A stretch of DNA of 64,000 nt from Roseovarius atlanticus (GTDB taxonomy: Bacteria; Pseudomonadota; Alphaproteobacteria; Rhodobacterales; Rhodobacteraceae), in contig NZ_LAXJ01000008.1 in assembly GCF_001441615.1 (NCBI RefSeq), forward strand, positions 62,001 through 126,000, given 5' to 3'. Made by a program: the position numbers and the translations under genes. The notes beneath the pieces were generated by a model. That model saw only the letters and a list, made by a program, of their open reading frames with translations. It had not been told where the DNA came from and did no database searches. Below, piece by piece: positions 25,148 through 34,754 of this stretch. Each line of letters starts with the position of its first letter. The stretch's first letter is position 1.

Positions 25148-25804
25148 TCAGCGCGAGATTGCGATGCGGCGCTCGATGCGGCGCTGCACCCATTCCATGC
25201 AGAGGTTAATGACGTAATAGAAGGCGGCGGCGACGAGGTAGAACTCGAACGGCCTGTAGGTGGCTCCGATCACGCGCTGGGCCGAAAGGGTCAGCTCGCT
25301 GACGCCGATCACCGAGACCAGCGCGCTGTCCTTCAGAAGCGCGATCATGTTGTTGCCGATGGGCGGGATCACGTCGCGCACGGCCTGCGGAATGACCACC
25401 TTGCGCAGCGCCTGGCCACGGCTGAGGCCGACGGTGCGGGCGGCCTCCATCTGGCCCTTGTCGACGGACAGGATGGCGGTCTGGATCAGTTCCGAATTGT
25501 AGACCGCGAAGTGCAGGCCAAGCCCGATAATGCCGGCGACGAAGGCGGGCAGGTCGATGCCGATCTGCACGAGGCCGAAATAGATCAGGAAGAGCTGCAG
25601 TAGAAGCGGCGTGCCCATGAAGACCCATTCGATCAGGCGGAAGGGCTGGCGAATGATCCACGGTGCGTAAAGCGCGATAACGGCGAAAATGATCCCGCCG
25701 AAGAAGCTGACCAGCGCGGCGGCGACGGCGATGAAGATCGTCCACAGACAGCCCAGCAGGATCACGTCGAGATGTTCCGGAACAACTGTAAAGTCGAGGC
25801 CCAT
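25148..25804 (-). CDS. Polar amino acid ABC transporter permease (HisM type)
   Basis: The 218-residue membrane protein has five hydrophobic helices. It carries the EAA loop ([29 protein letters not shown]) that contacts the ATPase (quoted part: [18 protein letters not shown]). It is the second of two permeases that form a heterodimeric channel. It lies 17 bases upstream of the ATPase gene. Confidence 0.93.
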   Translation of the reverse strand: MGLDFTVVPEHLDVILLGCLWTIFIAVAAALVSFFGGIIFAVIALYAPWIIRQPFRLIEWVFMGTPLLLQLFLIYFGLVQIGIDLPAFVAGIIGLGLHFAVYNSELIQTAILSVDKGQMEAARTVGLSRGQALRKVVIPQAVRDVIPPIGNNMIALLKDSALVSVIGVSELTLSAQRVIGATYRPFEFYLVAAAFYYVINLCMEWVQRRIERRIAISR

Positions 25805-25822
25805 TCTGGTTTTCCTTTCCGG

Positions 25823-26470
25823 TCAGTTGATCTGGACGCGGCGGTCCAGCCAGGCGACGGCCCGGCCGGTGGCGTAGATGATGATCATGTAGAGAATGCC
25901 CGCGAGCAGGAACATCTCGAACGGCTTGTAGGTGGAGCCGATGTAGCGCTGCGCGGTGTAGGTGAGTTCCACAACCGAAATGGCCGCGACCAGCGCCGTG
26001 GACTTGATCAGCATGTTGAGGTTGACGCCCAGGGGCCGGACCATCAGGCGCGCGGCCTGAGGCAGGATGGCGTTGTAGAACGCTTGCCACCGGCTGAGGC
26101 CCAGGGTGCGGGCCGCCTCGCGCTGGCCCTTGGGGATCGAGATGATCGCGCCGCGGATGGTTTCGGTCATGTAGGCGCCGACATTGACGCCGAGGCCGAT
26201 CACGCCCGCCTCGAACGCGTCGAGCTGGATGCCGACCTGGGGGCCGCCGAAATAGAGGATGAAGAGCTGGATGAGCGCAGGCGTGCCGCGAAAGACGCTG
26301 ACATAGGCGGCGCCGAGGAAGCGGAATACAGCCAGGCGCGACAGCCGCATGGCGGCACCGAGCGCGCCGCAGGTCAGGCCGAGCAGGGCCGTCAGGACCG
26401 ACAGCTGGATCGTCACCCAGGCGGCTTGCAGGAAGAAGGGATAGACCCTTTGCATCAACTCTATGTCCAT
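25823..26470 (-). CDS. Polar amino acid ABC transporter permease (HisQ type)
   Basis: The 215-residue membrane protein has a start region MDIELMQRVYPFFLQAAWVT, several hydrophobic helices and the EAA loop EAARTLGLSRWQAFYNAIL. It pairs with the following permease, 18 bases downstream. It is separated from the binding-protein gene by 184 nt containing a strong hairpin. Confidence 0.93.
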   Translation of the reverse strand: MDIELMQRVYPFFLQAAWVTIQLSVLTALLGLTCGALGAAMRLSRLAVFRFLGAAYVSVFRGTPALIQLFILYFGGPQVGIQLDAFEAGVIGLGVNVGAYMTETIRGAIISIPKGQREAARTLGLSRWQAFYNAILPQAARLMVRPLGVNLNMLIKSTALVAAISVVELTYTAQRYIGSTYKPFEMFLLAGILYMIIIYATGRAVAWLDRRVQIN

Positions 26471-26615
26471 GGCGTGTCCTTCTGGAAGGGCGCGGGGCCG
26501 GGGCGAGCGCGAGGCTCTTGTCCGGCAAAACCGGGTACGTGCTTGGACGGATTCCGGGCACGGCGCGATGCGCGCGGTCCGTCAGCCGGTCCGATCGGAG
26601 TCAGGGTGCCGGAAG

Positions 26616-26644
26616 GCCCCGCCAACCTGGGATGGCGGCGGGGC
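26616..26644 (-). terminator. Hairpin between binding-protein and permease genes (attenuator or mRNA stabiliser)
   Basis: A perfect 8-bp GC stem (GCCCCGCC / GGCGGGGC) with a 13-nt loop lies ten bases after the stop of the binding-protein gene, with no T-run. Such hairpins commonly reduce read-through and protect the 3' end, so the binding protein is made in excess of the permeases. Confidence 0.6.
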
Positions 26645-26654
26645 TAGAGAGGGT

Positions 26655-27431
26655 TTAGCGGATGTCCGCGCCGACCCACTTTTCAGCCAGTTCGAGGTAG
26701 GTGCCGTCTTCCATCATGGAGTCGAGCGCCTCCTGCATGGCGGCGGCCAGTTCGGGGCTGCCTTCGCGGATGGCGATGCCCGCGCCGAAGGGATCGGTCG
26801 TGGGATCGGCGAACATCTCGTATTCCTGGCCCTTCTCGCCCATGGCGAGGATGGCGGCGATGGAATCGTTCACGATGGCGTCGACGCGGCCGTTCTCAAG
26901 CTCCAAGAGCAGTTCGGGCAGGCCCTTGTAAGTGCTGACGTTGTAGCCACGCTCGCGCGCCCAGTCCTCGTGCGTCTCGCCCAGGGTGAGGCCGACCTTC
27001 TTGCCTTCGAGATCCTCGAGGCTGGTGATGCCCGAGCCGGGCTGTGTGAAGATGGCGCGCTTGTCGGAATAGTAGGGCCCGACGAAATCCACGACCTCGT
27101 CCCGTTCCTCGGTGATGGTCATGGAGCCGACGATGGCGTCGTACTTGTTGGACAGAAGCCCGCCGATGATTCCGTCCCAAGCGGTGGTGACGATCTCGGC
27201 CTCCAGCCCCATGCGCTTGGCGATCTCGGTGCCGATGGCGGGGTCGAAGCCCACCACCTCGTTCTGGTCGTTGACGAAGTTGAACGGCGGGTAGGCGCCG
27301 GACATCGCGATGCGGATGACACCCTTTTCCTTAAGGGTTTCAAGTTCTTCCGCGGCAGCGGGCGCGAGGCCCGCCACGGCAAGGCCCATCGCCACGACAA
27401 CGGATTTCAGAACGGTTCGGCGGAATGTCAT
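26655..27431 (-). CDS. Polar amino acid ABC transporter substrate-binding protein
   Basis: The 258-residue family 3 periplasmic binding protein has a signal peptide (MTFRRTVLKSVVVAMGLAVA) cut near AAAEEL. Typical segments are VIRIAMSGAYPPFNFVNDQNE, VGFDPAIGTEIAKRMGLEAE and a DAIVGSMTITEERDEVVDF stretch. The start at 27431 has GGAGA five bases upstream; ATGs further upstream are less likely. It is the first gene of the catabolic operon. The ligand, probably an amino acid or derivative, cannot be named. Confidence 0.93.
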   Translation of the reverse strand: MTFRRTVLKSVVVAMGLAVAGLAPAAAEELETLKEKGVIRIAMSGAYPPFNFVNDQNEVVGFDPAIGTEIAKRMGLEAEIVTTAWDGIIGGLLSNKYDAIVGSMTITEERDEVVDFVGPYYSDKRAIFTQPGSGITSLEDLEGKKVGLTLGETHEDWARERGYNVSTYKGLPELLLELENGRVDAIVNDSIAAILAMGEKGQEYEMFADPTTDPFGAGIAIREGSPELAAAMQEALDSMMEDGTYLELAEKWVGADIR

Positions 27432-27539
27432 ATGTCTCTCCATGTTGGTTTTAAGTGGCGGGTCTTGCGCCCACACATCATCGGCAGCGTGCGCCGCACC
27501 TGCAAAAGCCTTGCATGGGGAGGGTTATCGCGCAAATAA

Positions 27540-27559
27540 ATAATAAGCATTCTAATTAT
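27540..27559. promoter_or_regulatory. Candidate LysR operator in the divergent promoter region
   Basis: The AT-rich near-palindrome ATAATAAG-CATT-CTAATTAT (one mismatch) lies between the divergent LysR and binding-protein genes, 11 bases before the LysR start. It is the only clear dyad in the 139-nt gap and is of the kind bound by LysR dimers. Confidence 0.55.
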
Positions 27560-27570
27560 AGGTGAAATCT

Positions 27571-28533
27571 ATGAGCCTTCCGCAGCGCCCCCGTTTTCCC
27601 TGGAATCTGGACTGGAACCTGTTGCGCACCTTCATGGTGGTGGTCGAGCAGCGCGGCATCTCGAAGGCCGCGACCCATCTGGGGCTGAAACAGCCCACGG
27701 TGTCGGCGGCGCTGAAGCGGCTGGAGCAGACGATCGGCAAGACGCTGGTGATCCGCAAGCCCAACGAGTTCACCATCACCCGGGCGGGGCAGGTGCTGTA
27801 CACCGAATGCGCGACGATCTTCGGCACGGTGTCGCAGATCCCCGCGATCCTGGACGAGGACAATGCCGAGCTGCGCGGCCACCTTTCCATCGCGATCACC
27901 AGTTCGGTCATCTCGGAGCATTTCGACAGCATCCTGAACCGGTTTGCTCGGGCGCATCCCAGCGTGACCTATTCCTTCACGGTCTATGAAAGCGACGAGG
28001 TAGAGACGATGATCAAGCTCAACCGGGCCAGTTTCGGGATCTGCCTGTTGTCGAGCCAGCCCAAGAGCCTGACCACGCGGGTGCTCTATCGCGAGTATTT
28101 CGGGCTGTATTGCGGGGCGCGGCATCCGCTGTTCAAAGCGCAGGAGATCCGGCCCGAGGACCTGGAGGGCGAGCCTTTCGTGGCGTTCCAGACCGAAGCC
28201 GAAGGCGGGCCGCTGGAAGTGATCTCGAAGTTGCGGGCCCGGCTGAACCTGTCGCGCAACTGGCGCGGCGTGTCGTCCAGCCTGAACGAGATAAGGCGGA
28301 TGATCATGGCGAATGTCGGGATCGGGGCGCTGCCGCTGCACGTGGCAGCCCAGGATGTGGCGGCGGGACATATCCGCCAGCTGCCGCCCTATGACGCCCT
28401 GCCGATGGTCGATATCTACCTGCTGAGCAACCCGGCCCGCCGCCAATCCGAGGCCGAGGCGAAATTCCTTGAGGCGGTCGAAAGCGATTTGTCGCGCGTC
28501 GGTCTGGAGGAGCGGACCTATGGCGGAGGGTGA
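27571..28533 (+). CDS. LysR family transcriptional regulator of the catabolic operon
   Basis: The 320-residue protein has an N-terminal winged helix-turn-helix (NLLRTFMVVVEQRGISKAAT, then HLGLKQPTVSAALKRLE) and a C-terminal effector-binding domain of about 220 residues. The ATG at 27571 has AGGTGA five bases upstream and is preferred to the in-frame GTG at 27562. It is transcribed away from the 11-gene catabolic operon with a shared upstream region. That is the usual arrangement for LysR control of a catabolic pathway by its substrate or an intermediate. Confidence 0.92.
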   Translation: MSLPQRPRFPWNLDWNLLRTFMVVVEQRGISKAATHLGLKQPTVSAALKRLEQTIGKTLVIRKPNEFTITRAGQVLYTECATIFGTVSQIPAILDEDNAELRGHLSIAITSSVISEHFDSILNRFARAHPSVTYSFTVYESDEVETMIKLNRASFGICLLSSQPKSLTTRVLYREYFGLYCGARHPLFKAQEIRPEDLEGEPFVAFQTEAEGGPLEVISKLRARLNLSRNWRGVSSSLNEIRRMIMANVGIGALPLHVAAQDVAAGHIRQLPPYDALPMVDIYLLSNPARRQSEAEAKFLEAVESDLSRVGLEERTYGGG

Positions 28534-28794
28534 CATGGCCGGTCACGACATTGGACGGCACGGCAATATTGCGTGGCGATGCGCGTGCTCTCTTGGCGAT
28601 CACGAGGCGTGGCATCATCAAGCCGTCTAAGGCCTATACTTTCCGCATAAAGGTACTCAGCCATCATACAGGGACGTCACGTGCCGGCGAAGACGCAGGG
28701 CGGGTTTTCAGCGACGTCCCATTGTCAGTTGAGACCAATGTCTCGACCCGCATCGCCGCGCTGATCAAGATCCGTCAAAATCTTTGGAGATAAA

Positions 28795-28868
28795 TGGAGG
28801 CGAGTACCGGAATCGAACCGGTGTACACGGATTTGCAATCCGCTGCGTCACCACTCCGCCAACTCGCC
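28795..28868 (-). tRNA. tRNA-Cys (GCA)
   Basis: Read on the minus strand, a full cloverleaf is visible. The acceptor stem is GGCGAGT / ACTCGCC, the anticodon loop contains TTGCAAA with anticodon GCA, and the T-arm is CCGGTTCGATTCCGG. The discriminator is T followed by an encoded CCA. It is 74 nt with CCA, and no variable-arm extension is present. Confidence 0.96.
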
Positions 28869-29170
28869 GTCCGTGGTGGGCCGTTCGGCCTGAGATGCTT
28901 GCTTAAAGTTTCGCTGCGGCGATGTCCAGACCTCGTGTGCGGAGATCGGAGCCCGATCAGTTTGGAAACCGATCTTTCACCGGCAGAGCGAGGAATTGCA
29001 CGACGGCGACGTGGCGACCGGCCGGGTGAGCAGCTTCCAAATGACGGAAAAATGGACCGTTCGGATACACTTGCCGAGGCAATCTGTACCGCTCGGTTTA
29101 TGGCCATTGTGAGGGGCGGGGGTTTGTGGCAAAACCCAAGGCAGGATTCTACAGCGAGAGGGATGACCGA
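28869..29170. other. Gene-free stretch between tRNA-Cys and the methyltransferase gene
   Basis: About 300 nt without a supported gene. It should hold the tRNA-Cys promoter on the minus strand and the promoter of the methyltransferase/TolC pair on the plus strand. An open frame crossing the tRNA here has no coding support. Confidence 0.4.
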
Positions 29171-29824
29171 ATGACCGACTTCGCCGTGCGCCGGACCATG
29201 ATGGTCGACACCCAGGTGCGCCCCTCCGATGTCACCAAGTTTCCGATCATCGACGCCATGCTGTCGGTCGCGCGCGAGGCTTTCGTACCGCGCCACCTGC
29301 GCGAGGCGGCCTATGTCGGAGAGAATGTCGACCTTGGCGGCGGACGTGTGGTGCTGGAGCCCAGAACACTGGCCAAGATGCTGGACGCGCTGGATATTCG
29401 GGCTGACGAGCTGGTGCTCGACCTGGGCTGCGGGCTGGGATACTCGTCGGCGGTCGCCGCCCGGATGGCCGAGGCCGTGGTCGCCGTCGAAGAGAATGAG
29501 GACATGGCTGAAGAGGCCCGCGGCATCCTGTCAGAGCAAGGTGCGGACAATGTCATCGTGCACGAAGGCCCGCTGGCCGAGGGCGCGGCGGAGCACGGCC
29601 CCTATGACGTGGTGATGCTGCAGGGCGCGGTCGAGCATCTGCCCGAGGCGATCACCGACCAGATCAAGGAAGGCGGACGCATCGCCTGCCTGTTCGCCGA
29701 GGGAGGGCTGGGCGCGATGCGTGTGGGGTACAAGATTGATGGCGAGATGAGCTGGAGATTCGCATTCAACGCGGGTGCGCCGGTTCTGGCCGGCTTCGAG
29801 CGGCACGCGGCGTTTACCCTATGA
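29171..29824 (+). CDS. Protein-L-isoaspartate O-methyltransferase family protein
   Basis: The 217-residue SAM-dependent methyltransferase has motif I in [18 protein letters not shown]. The upstream stretch ([15 protein letters not shown], then [14 protein letters not shown]) is typical of the Pcm family, with [13 protein letters not shown] further on. Family enzymes repair isoaspartyl residues. The alphaproteobacterial branch next to tolC is divergent, so true Pcm activity is not certain. The ATG at 29171 is preferred to 29126 for alignment of the family N-terminus. Its stop overlaps the TolC gene start. Confidence 0.85.
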   Translation: MTDFAVRRTMMVDTQVRPSDVTKFPIIDAMLSVAREAFVPRHLREAAYVGENVDLGGGRVVLEPRTLAKMLDALDIRADELVLDLGCGLGYSSAVAARMAEAVVAVEENEDMAEEARGILSEQGADNVIVHEGPLAEGAAEHGPYDVVMLQGAVEHLPEAITDQIKEGGRIACLFAEGGLGAMRVGYKIDGEMSWRFAFNAGAPVLAGFERHAAFTL

Positions 29825-31284
29825 TGGTACAGGAGCAAGCCGGACGCAAACCGGCACGCACAGCGGCGGCCACGCGGTTTACCGGGCTGAAGCATTGGGT
29901 GGCGGCGGGCCTTGTAGCGCTCGCGGGCATGACCGCGCTGCCGGGGGCCGCGAAGTCCGAGACGTTGGGTCAAACGCTGGCCTGGGCTTACGAGTACAGC
30001 GGCCTGCTGGAGCAGAACCGCGCGCTGTTGCGGGCGGCGGACGAGGATGTGGCGCAGGCGGTGGCCGGGCTGAGGCCGATCATCAACTGGACGGCCGACA
30101 TCACGCGGGATTTCGGCAAGGCGCGCGCCAATAACCTGATCAACACCAACCGCGATGTCACGTTCAGCACCGGTGTCACGCTGGAGCTGTTGCTGTTCGA
30201 TTTCGGCCAGACGCGGTTCCAGATCGACGCCGCCAAGGAAACGGTGCTGGCCACGCGCGAAGCTCTGCGCAGCATCGAGCAGCAGGTGTTGTTGCGGGCG
30301 GTGGCTGCCTTTTACGACGTGCAGCGCAACCGGCAATTCGTGTCGTTGCGCCAGAACAACCTGCGCCTGTTGCGCCAGGAATTGCGCGCCGCCCGGGACC
30401 GTTTCGAAGTGGGCGAAGTCACCCGGACCGATGTAGCCCAGGCCGAGGCGCGTGTGGCCAGCACCCAGGGGGAGCTTGCGCAGGCGCAAGGCAACCTGGC
30501 GCAGGCGATCGAGGAATACATCGCCGTGGTGGGCCGAGAGCCCGGGACCCTGCAATCTCCGCGCCAGCTGCCGAATCTGTCCGGCGGGATCGAAACCTCG
30601 AAGAACATCGCGGTGCGCAACCATCCCGACATCCTGGAGGCACAGCGCAGGGTGGCCGCGGCCGATCTGACGATCCTGGCCGCGGATGCCGCGATGAAAC
30701 CCAGGTTCACCGCCCAGGGCACGCTTGGGATCAGCGAAGAACTGGACACCAGCGATTATGGCCGGTCGGGCAGTTTCGGGCTGAACATGCGCGCGCCGAT
30801 CTATCAGGGCGGTTTGCTGAGCTCGGCCAAGCGCCAGGCGCAGGCACAGCGCGACGCGGCGCGGGGCAACCTTCACGTGGTGCGTCGTGCGGTCGTGCAG
30901 GACGTCGGCAACGCGTTTGCCATCCTGCAATCGGCGCGGGTGGTGCGCGAGGCCAGCCAAGAGCAGGTGCGGGCCGCGCAGGTGGCGTTTCGCGGCGTGC
31001 GCGAAGAGGCGACGCTGGGCGCGCGCACGACGCTGGACGTGCTGAACGCCGAGCAGGAATTGCTGGACGCGCGGAGTACTCTGATTTCCGCGGATGTCGA
31101 CGTGGCGATTGCGGCCTACCAGGTGCTTTCAGCCATCGGGCAGCTGACGGCGAAGGACTTGAACCTGAACGTCCAGACCTACGACCCGGCGGCCTATTAC
31201 AACCTGGTCAAGGATGCGCCGGTGCCGCTGAGTCGGCAGGGGCAGCAGCTGGACCGGGTTCTGAAATCGCTCGGGCGTCAGTGA
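29821..31284 (+). CDS. tolC: TolC family outer membrane efflux/secretion protein
   Basis: The 487-residue protein has an N-terminal export region (residues 1-46) and two homologous halves of long coiled helices. Typical TolC patterns appear in each: [20 protein letters not shown] in the first, and [21 protein letters not shown] and [20 protein letters not shown] in the second. TolC forms the outer membrane duct for type I secretion and efflux. It could serve the RTX and low-complexity secreted proteins near the right end. It overlaps the methyltransferase gene by four bases. Confidence 0.93.
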   Translation: MMVQEQAGRKPARTAAATRFTGLKHWVAAGLVALAGMTALPGAAKSETLGQTLAWAYEYSGLLEQNRALLRAADEDVAQAVAGLRPIINWTADITRDFGKARANNLINTNRDVTFSTGVTLELLLFDFGQTRFQIDAAKETVLATREALRSIEQQVLLRAVAAFYDVQRNRQFVSLRQNNLRLLRQELRAARDRFEVGEVTRTDVAQAEARVASTQGELAQAQGNLAQAIEEYIAVVGREPGTLQSPRQLPNLSGGIETSKNIAVRNHPDILEAQRRVAAADLTILAADAAMKPRFTAQGTLGISEELDTSDYGRSGSFGLNMRAPIYQGGLLSSAKRQAQAQRDAARGNLHVVRRAVVQDVGNAFAILQSARVVREASQEQVRAAQVAFRGVREEATLGARTTLDVLNAEQELLDARSTLISADVDVAIAAYQVLSAIGQLTAKDLNLNVQTYDPAAYYNLVKDAPVPLSRQGQQLDRVLKSLGRQ

Positions 31285-31401
31285 CGACGCGGGCAAGCCG
31301 GGACAGGAACGGCAAAAGCGCCTAAAAGGCGGCGTTCTAAAATGTTGTGCGAATTTGCGGCAGCCGCTACACTGGAGCGCAGGCAAGAATGGTAGTTGAG
31401 C

Positions 31402-32637
31402 ATGTCTGATCCCGTCTCGAATGCGGAAATAGAGGACGTTCTGTCGTCTATTCGCCGGCTTGTGTCGGTCGAAAAATCCGCCGCATCCCGGGACACGGGA
31501 CCAAATCGTGCCGGCGCGGGCGCGCCGAAGGTCGATCCTGCACCGTCCGATGATGTCACGCCGGAGGCCGCGACGCCTGCGGGGGATGCGCGGCTGGTTC
31601 TGACGCAGTCGTTCCGGGTCGAGCCGGGCGCGCCGAACGACGATGCGGCCAGGTTCGAGCACGATGCAGATCATGACGACGAGCCGCTGCCGGAGGAAGA
31701 ACCGGAACACCTGACGCTTGAGCAGTGGCAGATCCCGTCCGACGCGCCTGCCGAAGAAGTCGAGACCGGGCAGGCGGAAGACAGCGCCGCGCTGCACGAG
31801 GACGATGACGCGGAACCATTCGAGATGTCGGGCGAGTCGCCTGACGCCGACCCGCACACTGATGACGCACATCTGAAGGAATGGTTGACGGCCGAAGACG
31901 ATCCTGGCGCAGAGACCGATCCCGACGAGGGAGCGGACGCGGCGCACCACGGTCTGTCCGAAGCTGCGGACGAACAGGACGACGATTTCGAGAACGAGAC
32001 CTTTGCCGAAGACGATGATGTTGCGTTCGAATACGCGACATCTGCCGAGGACGGCGAGGGCAGCGCGGACGACACGCCGGAGCGTGAGGTCGTGACGTCG
32101 GAACTGGAGGCGCGGATTGCGGAGGTCGAGGCCGCCGTTGCCGCGCGTGACGACCAGTGGGAGCCTGACGGCGCGTCGGAAGACGCCTATGCGGGCGGAC
32201 AGACCGAACCGCTTCCGTGGGAAGATCACCTGGAACCGGCGGAGCCGGTCTTTGCGTCGCGCACGGCCAGGGGCGATACATCGCACGACGCCGAACCGGA
32301 CGCCCAGCAAAGCAGTGAAGACGCGGCCGCGTTGGACTCGGATCAGGCATCACAGCAGGCCGAGGCAACCCGACAGAGCGTGGAGCGTGAGGATCCTGCG
32401 ACGCACGCACAGGCGAATGGGCCCTCTGCGGCCCGGGCGGGTGCCGAAAGCGAGGACACGTCCTGGTACCGCGAGGATGCCGACGCGGTTCTGGACGAGG
32501 ACGCGTTGCGCGACCTGGTGAGCGAGATCGTGCGGCAGGAATTGCAAGGCACTCTGGGCGAACGGATCACGCGCAACGTCCGCAAGCTGGTCCGCCGCGA
32601 AATTCATCGCGCGATGATGGGGCAGAACCTGGAATAA
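31402..32637 (+). CDS. PopZ-like acidic protein (DUF2497-like ends, long disordered middle)
   Basis: The 411-residue protein starts at ATG 31402 (a TTG six bases upstream is less likely). The N-terminal helix NAEIEDVLSSIRRLVSVEK matches the DUF2497/PopZ opening helix. The C-terminal 45 residues (LRDLVSEIVRQELQGTLGER, then VRKLVRREIHRAM) resemble the PopZ oligomerisation helices. Between them lie about 330 residues very rich in Asp, Glu, Ala and Ser, predicted disordered. PopZ forms a polar hub anchoring the chromosome origin. The architecture is shared, but the middle is much longer than in Caulobacter. Homology is inferred by pattern. Confidence 0.7.
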   Translation: MSDPVSNAEIEDVLSSIRRLVSVEKSAASRDTGPNRAGAGAPKVDPAPSDDVTPEAATPAGDARLVLTQSFRVEPGAPNDDAARFEHDADHDDEPLPEEEPEHLTLEQWQIPSDAPAEEVETGQAEDSAALHEDDDAEPFEMSGESPDADPHTDDAHLKEWLTAEDDPGAETDPDEGADAAHHGLSEAADEQDDDFENETFAEDDDVAFEYATSAEDGEGSADDTPEREVVTSELEARIAEVEAAVAARDDQWEPDGASEDAYAGGQTEPLPWEDHLEPAEPVFASRTARGDTSHDAEPDAQQSSEDAAALDSDQASQQAEATRQSVEREDPATHAQANGPSAARAGAESEDTSWYREDADAVLDEDALRDLVSEIVRQELQGTLGERITRNVRKLVRREIHRAMMGQNLE

Positions 32638-32965
32638 CGCCTGCGCGGCTCTGCCCTGGCGGACGACTGTCGGTGGTCAGAGCGATGTTTCATTGATTGG
32701 CCGGCGGCGTGAGCAGATGCGTCGAACGCCATGTCCGAAGGTTGCCTGACACCGGCGACAAAGGCCGCGAGAAAGCTGCCCGCCACGAAACGTCTGCGCC
32801 TAGGCCTGCGGTGATGATCGTGACCCGGTCTTTTGACGGTATTGTTCAGCACAGTGCGTGGCCGGTCCAAAACAACCGACAGGCTGCGGATCAGGGCGGA
32901 TGTTGCGACGTCCACGGTTTGTCACCCGAAGGCCGCAAAACGTCGCCCCGGCAGAAAGGGAAGAC
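32638..32965. other. Gene-free stretch
   Basis: About 330 nt between the PopZ-like gene and the next membrane protein. No supported open frame, RNA gene or strong hairpin was found. The frame running into 32966 from upstream lacks start signals. Confidence 0.4.
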
Positions 32966-33541
32966 ATGAACACGCCGGCCCACGTGATTTTCGCCGCTGC
33001 GGCCTTTGCCCGCCCGCATGACCGGCGACGCACGATTGCCGCGGTGGCCGGCGGTCTGGCGCCGGATGTGTCGCTGTATTTCATGGTTGCGGTGGCGCTT
33101 TACCTGCTGCGGCTTGATGCGGGATATGTCTTTGGCACGCTGTATTTCTCGGACGCTTGGCAGCAGGTGTTTCGCATCGACAATTCGTTTCTTGTCTGGG
33201 GCGCGGTGTTCGGGCTGGCGTGGTGGCGGGGCGCGCGGAACGGCATGGTCTTCGCCGCCTCGGGGCTGATGCACCTGGCGCTGGACCTGCCCTTGCACCA
33301 CGATGACGGACGGCCGCATTTCTGGCCGCTCACCGACTGGGTGTTTCAAAGCCCGATCAGTTACTGGGACCGCGCGTACCATGCCGGGGTGGTCGGGCCG
33401 ATCGAGATGGGCCTGTCGGCGCTGCTGTGCGGGGTGCTGATGTGGCGGTTTCCCAGCGTGCGGTCGCGGCTGGTGATCGCGGGGCTGGCGGGGTTGGAAC
33501 TGTTCCCGCTGTTCATCTGGGCCTTTGTGTTCGCCACCTGA
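32966..33541 (+). CDS. Membrane protein of the YdjM/metal-dependent hydrolase-like type
   Basis: The 191-residue protein starts at an ATG with a GGGAAG ribosome binding site. It has about four to five hydrophobic helices and the conserved blocks MNTPAHVIFAAAAFARP, AVAGGLAPDVSLYFMVA, LHLALDLPLHHDDGRPHFWP and ISYWDRAYH. Clustered His/Asp residues at the membrane face recall YdjM-type predicted metal hydrolases. Relatives in this order are sometimes labelled CobQ without basis. Function unknown. Confidence 0.75.
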   Translation: MNTPAHVIFAAAAFARPHDRRRTIAAVAGGLAPDVSLYFMVAVALYLLRLDAGYVFGTLYFSDAWQQVFRIDNSFLVWGAVFGLAWWRGARNGMVFAASGLMHLALDLPLHHDDGRPHFWPLTDWVFQSPISYWDRAYHAGVVGPIEMGLSALLCGVLMWRFPSVRSRLVIAGLAGLELFPLFIWAFVFAT

Positions 33542-33555
33542 GCGCGCAAAGAAAA

Positions 33556-33578
33556 AGCCCTGCCGTCAGGGCAGGGCT
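33556..33578. terminator. Bidirectional intrinsic terminator
   Basis: A 9-bp stem (AGCCCTGCC / GGCAGGGCT) with a 5-nt loop is flanked by AAAAA upstream and ATTTCAATTT downstream. It lies between convergent genes ending at 33541 and 33604. Confidence 0.8.
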
Positions 33579-33603
33579 ATTTCAATTTCGGAAGAGACGC
33601 GTG

Positions 33604-33927
33604 TCAGGCAGCTTCGGCCTGCGCGGCGGCGGCATTGCGACGCTCGCTTTCCTCACGCGACAGGGCGACAGAGGTGCGCACACCCTTGCCCACGAATTCC
33701 ATAAGACCCGTAACGACACGTTCGTTCGGGTCGATCCCGGCGCAGGACAGGACCTCGCGACCGTCGCGCGAGCGCGCCCAGCGAGCAATCTGCTCCGGCC
33801 CATTGCCATATTTCTTGTCATCGGCAATGGCGTCGTCCAGTGCAGCCAGTACGACGGCTGCGAAGAGTTTGCGGGCACGGTTGCCTTGTTCAGCGTTGAA
33901 AGCCGTACCGTCAACGAAATCTTTCAT
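33604..33927 (-). CDS. Conserved small protein of unknown function next to efp
   Basis: The 107-residue soluble protein has an N-terminal helical part (EQGNRARKLFAAVVLAALDDAIADDKKYG, part quoted: RARKLFAAVVLAALDDAI). A middle RWARSRDGREVLSCAGID follows, then a C-terminal helix ending in an Ala/Glu-rich tail. I recognise the type from Roseobacter genomes but know no function (possibly the family labelled DUF6280). It is divergent from efp. Confidence 0.75.
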   Translation of the reverse strand: MKDFVDGTAFNAEQGNRARKLFAAVVLAALDDAIADDKKYGNGPEQIARWARSRDGREVLSCAGIDPNERVVTGLMEFVGKGVRTSVALSREESERRNAAAAQAEAA

Positions 33928-34145
33928 GTTTCGTCCTTGTTTTTATTGCTCTTGTGTTTCAGGCGTGCCGCCGGTTATGACGGCTTTTCATCGATTCGGA
34001 TAGTCCCCAATCGCATATCACCCTTGCATCTTGCGCATGGCTTGCTGCATTTGCAGCACGATATATGGTCGTCTTGCACGCCATCGCTTCGCTAGATATA
34101 GGTTTGGCCGAACACTGATCAACCTCTTGCCATGGTTTCGCCACA

Positions 34146-34709
34146 ATGCCCAAAATCAACGGAAACGAAATTCGTCCCGGTAATGTCCTCGAGCACAATG
34201 ACGGCCTTTGGAGTGCCGTCAAAGTGGATCATGTGAAGCCGGGCAAAGGCGGCGCATTCGCCCAGGTGGAGTTGCGCAACCTTCGTAACGGATCAAAGCT
34301 TAACGAGCGGTTTAGAAGCGCCGACAAAGTCGAGCGCGTCCGGCTGGAGCAGAAGGATCAGCAGTTCCTGTACGAGACGGACGGGATGCTTGTCTTCATG
34401 GATTCAGAGACTTACGAGCAGATCGAACTGCCGGCCGACCTGTTGGGCGAGCGCCGTCCCTTCCTTCAGGACGGCATGACGATCACCGTCGAATTTTATG
34501 AAAGCGAGGCGCTGAACGCGACCTTGCCGCAGAAAGTGAATTGCCGCGTGGTCGAGACCGAGCCGGTGGTCAAGGGCCAGACGGCCGCCAACAGCTTCAA
34601 GCCGGCGATTCTGGACAACGGCGTGAAGGTCATGGTGCCGCCCTTCGTCGGCCCCGACGAGGAAATCGTCGTCAACACCGAGACGATGGAATACGCCGAA
34701 CGCGCCTGA
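34146..34709 (+). CDS. efp: Elongation factor P
   Basis: This 187-residue protein is full length for EF-P. The N-terminal KOW-like domain holds the tip loop [10 protein letters not shown] with Lys34, the residue modified in many bacteria. Two OB domains follow ([40 protein letters not shown]). EF-P rescues ribosomes stalled at polyproline. No EpmA/EpmB-type modification enzyme is visible in the window. Confidence 0.97.
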   Translation: MPKINGNEIRPGNVLEHNDGLWSAVKVDHVKPGKGGAFAQVELRNLRNGSKLNERFRSADKVERVRLEQKDQQFLYETDGMLVFMDSETYEQIELPADLLGERRPFLQDGMTITVEFYESEALNATLPQKVNCRVVETEPVVKGQTAANSFKPAILDNGVKVMVPPFVGPDEEIVVNTETMEYAERA

Positions 34710-34754
34710 CCCACGGGCGGGTGCCGCGCGCGCCGGCTGCGTCGAGACGTCGCG

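Noticed and set aside
28794-29174. 126-codon frame running across tRNA-Cys
   Set aside because: It overlaps a perfect tRNA on the other strand and has no coding signature.
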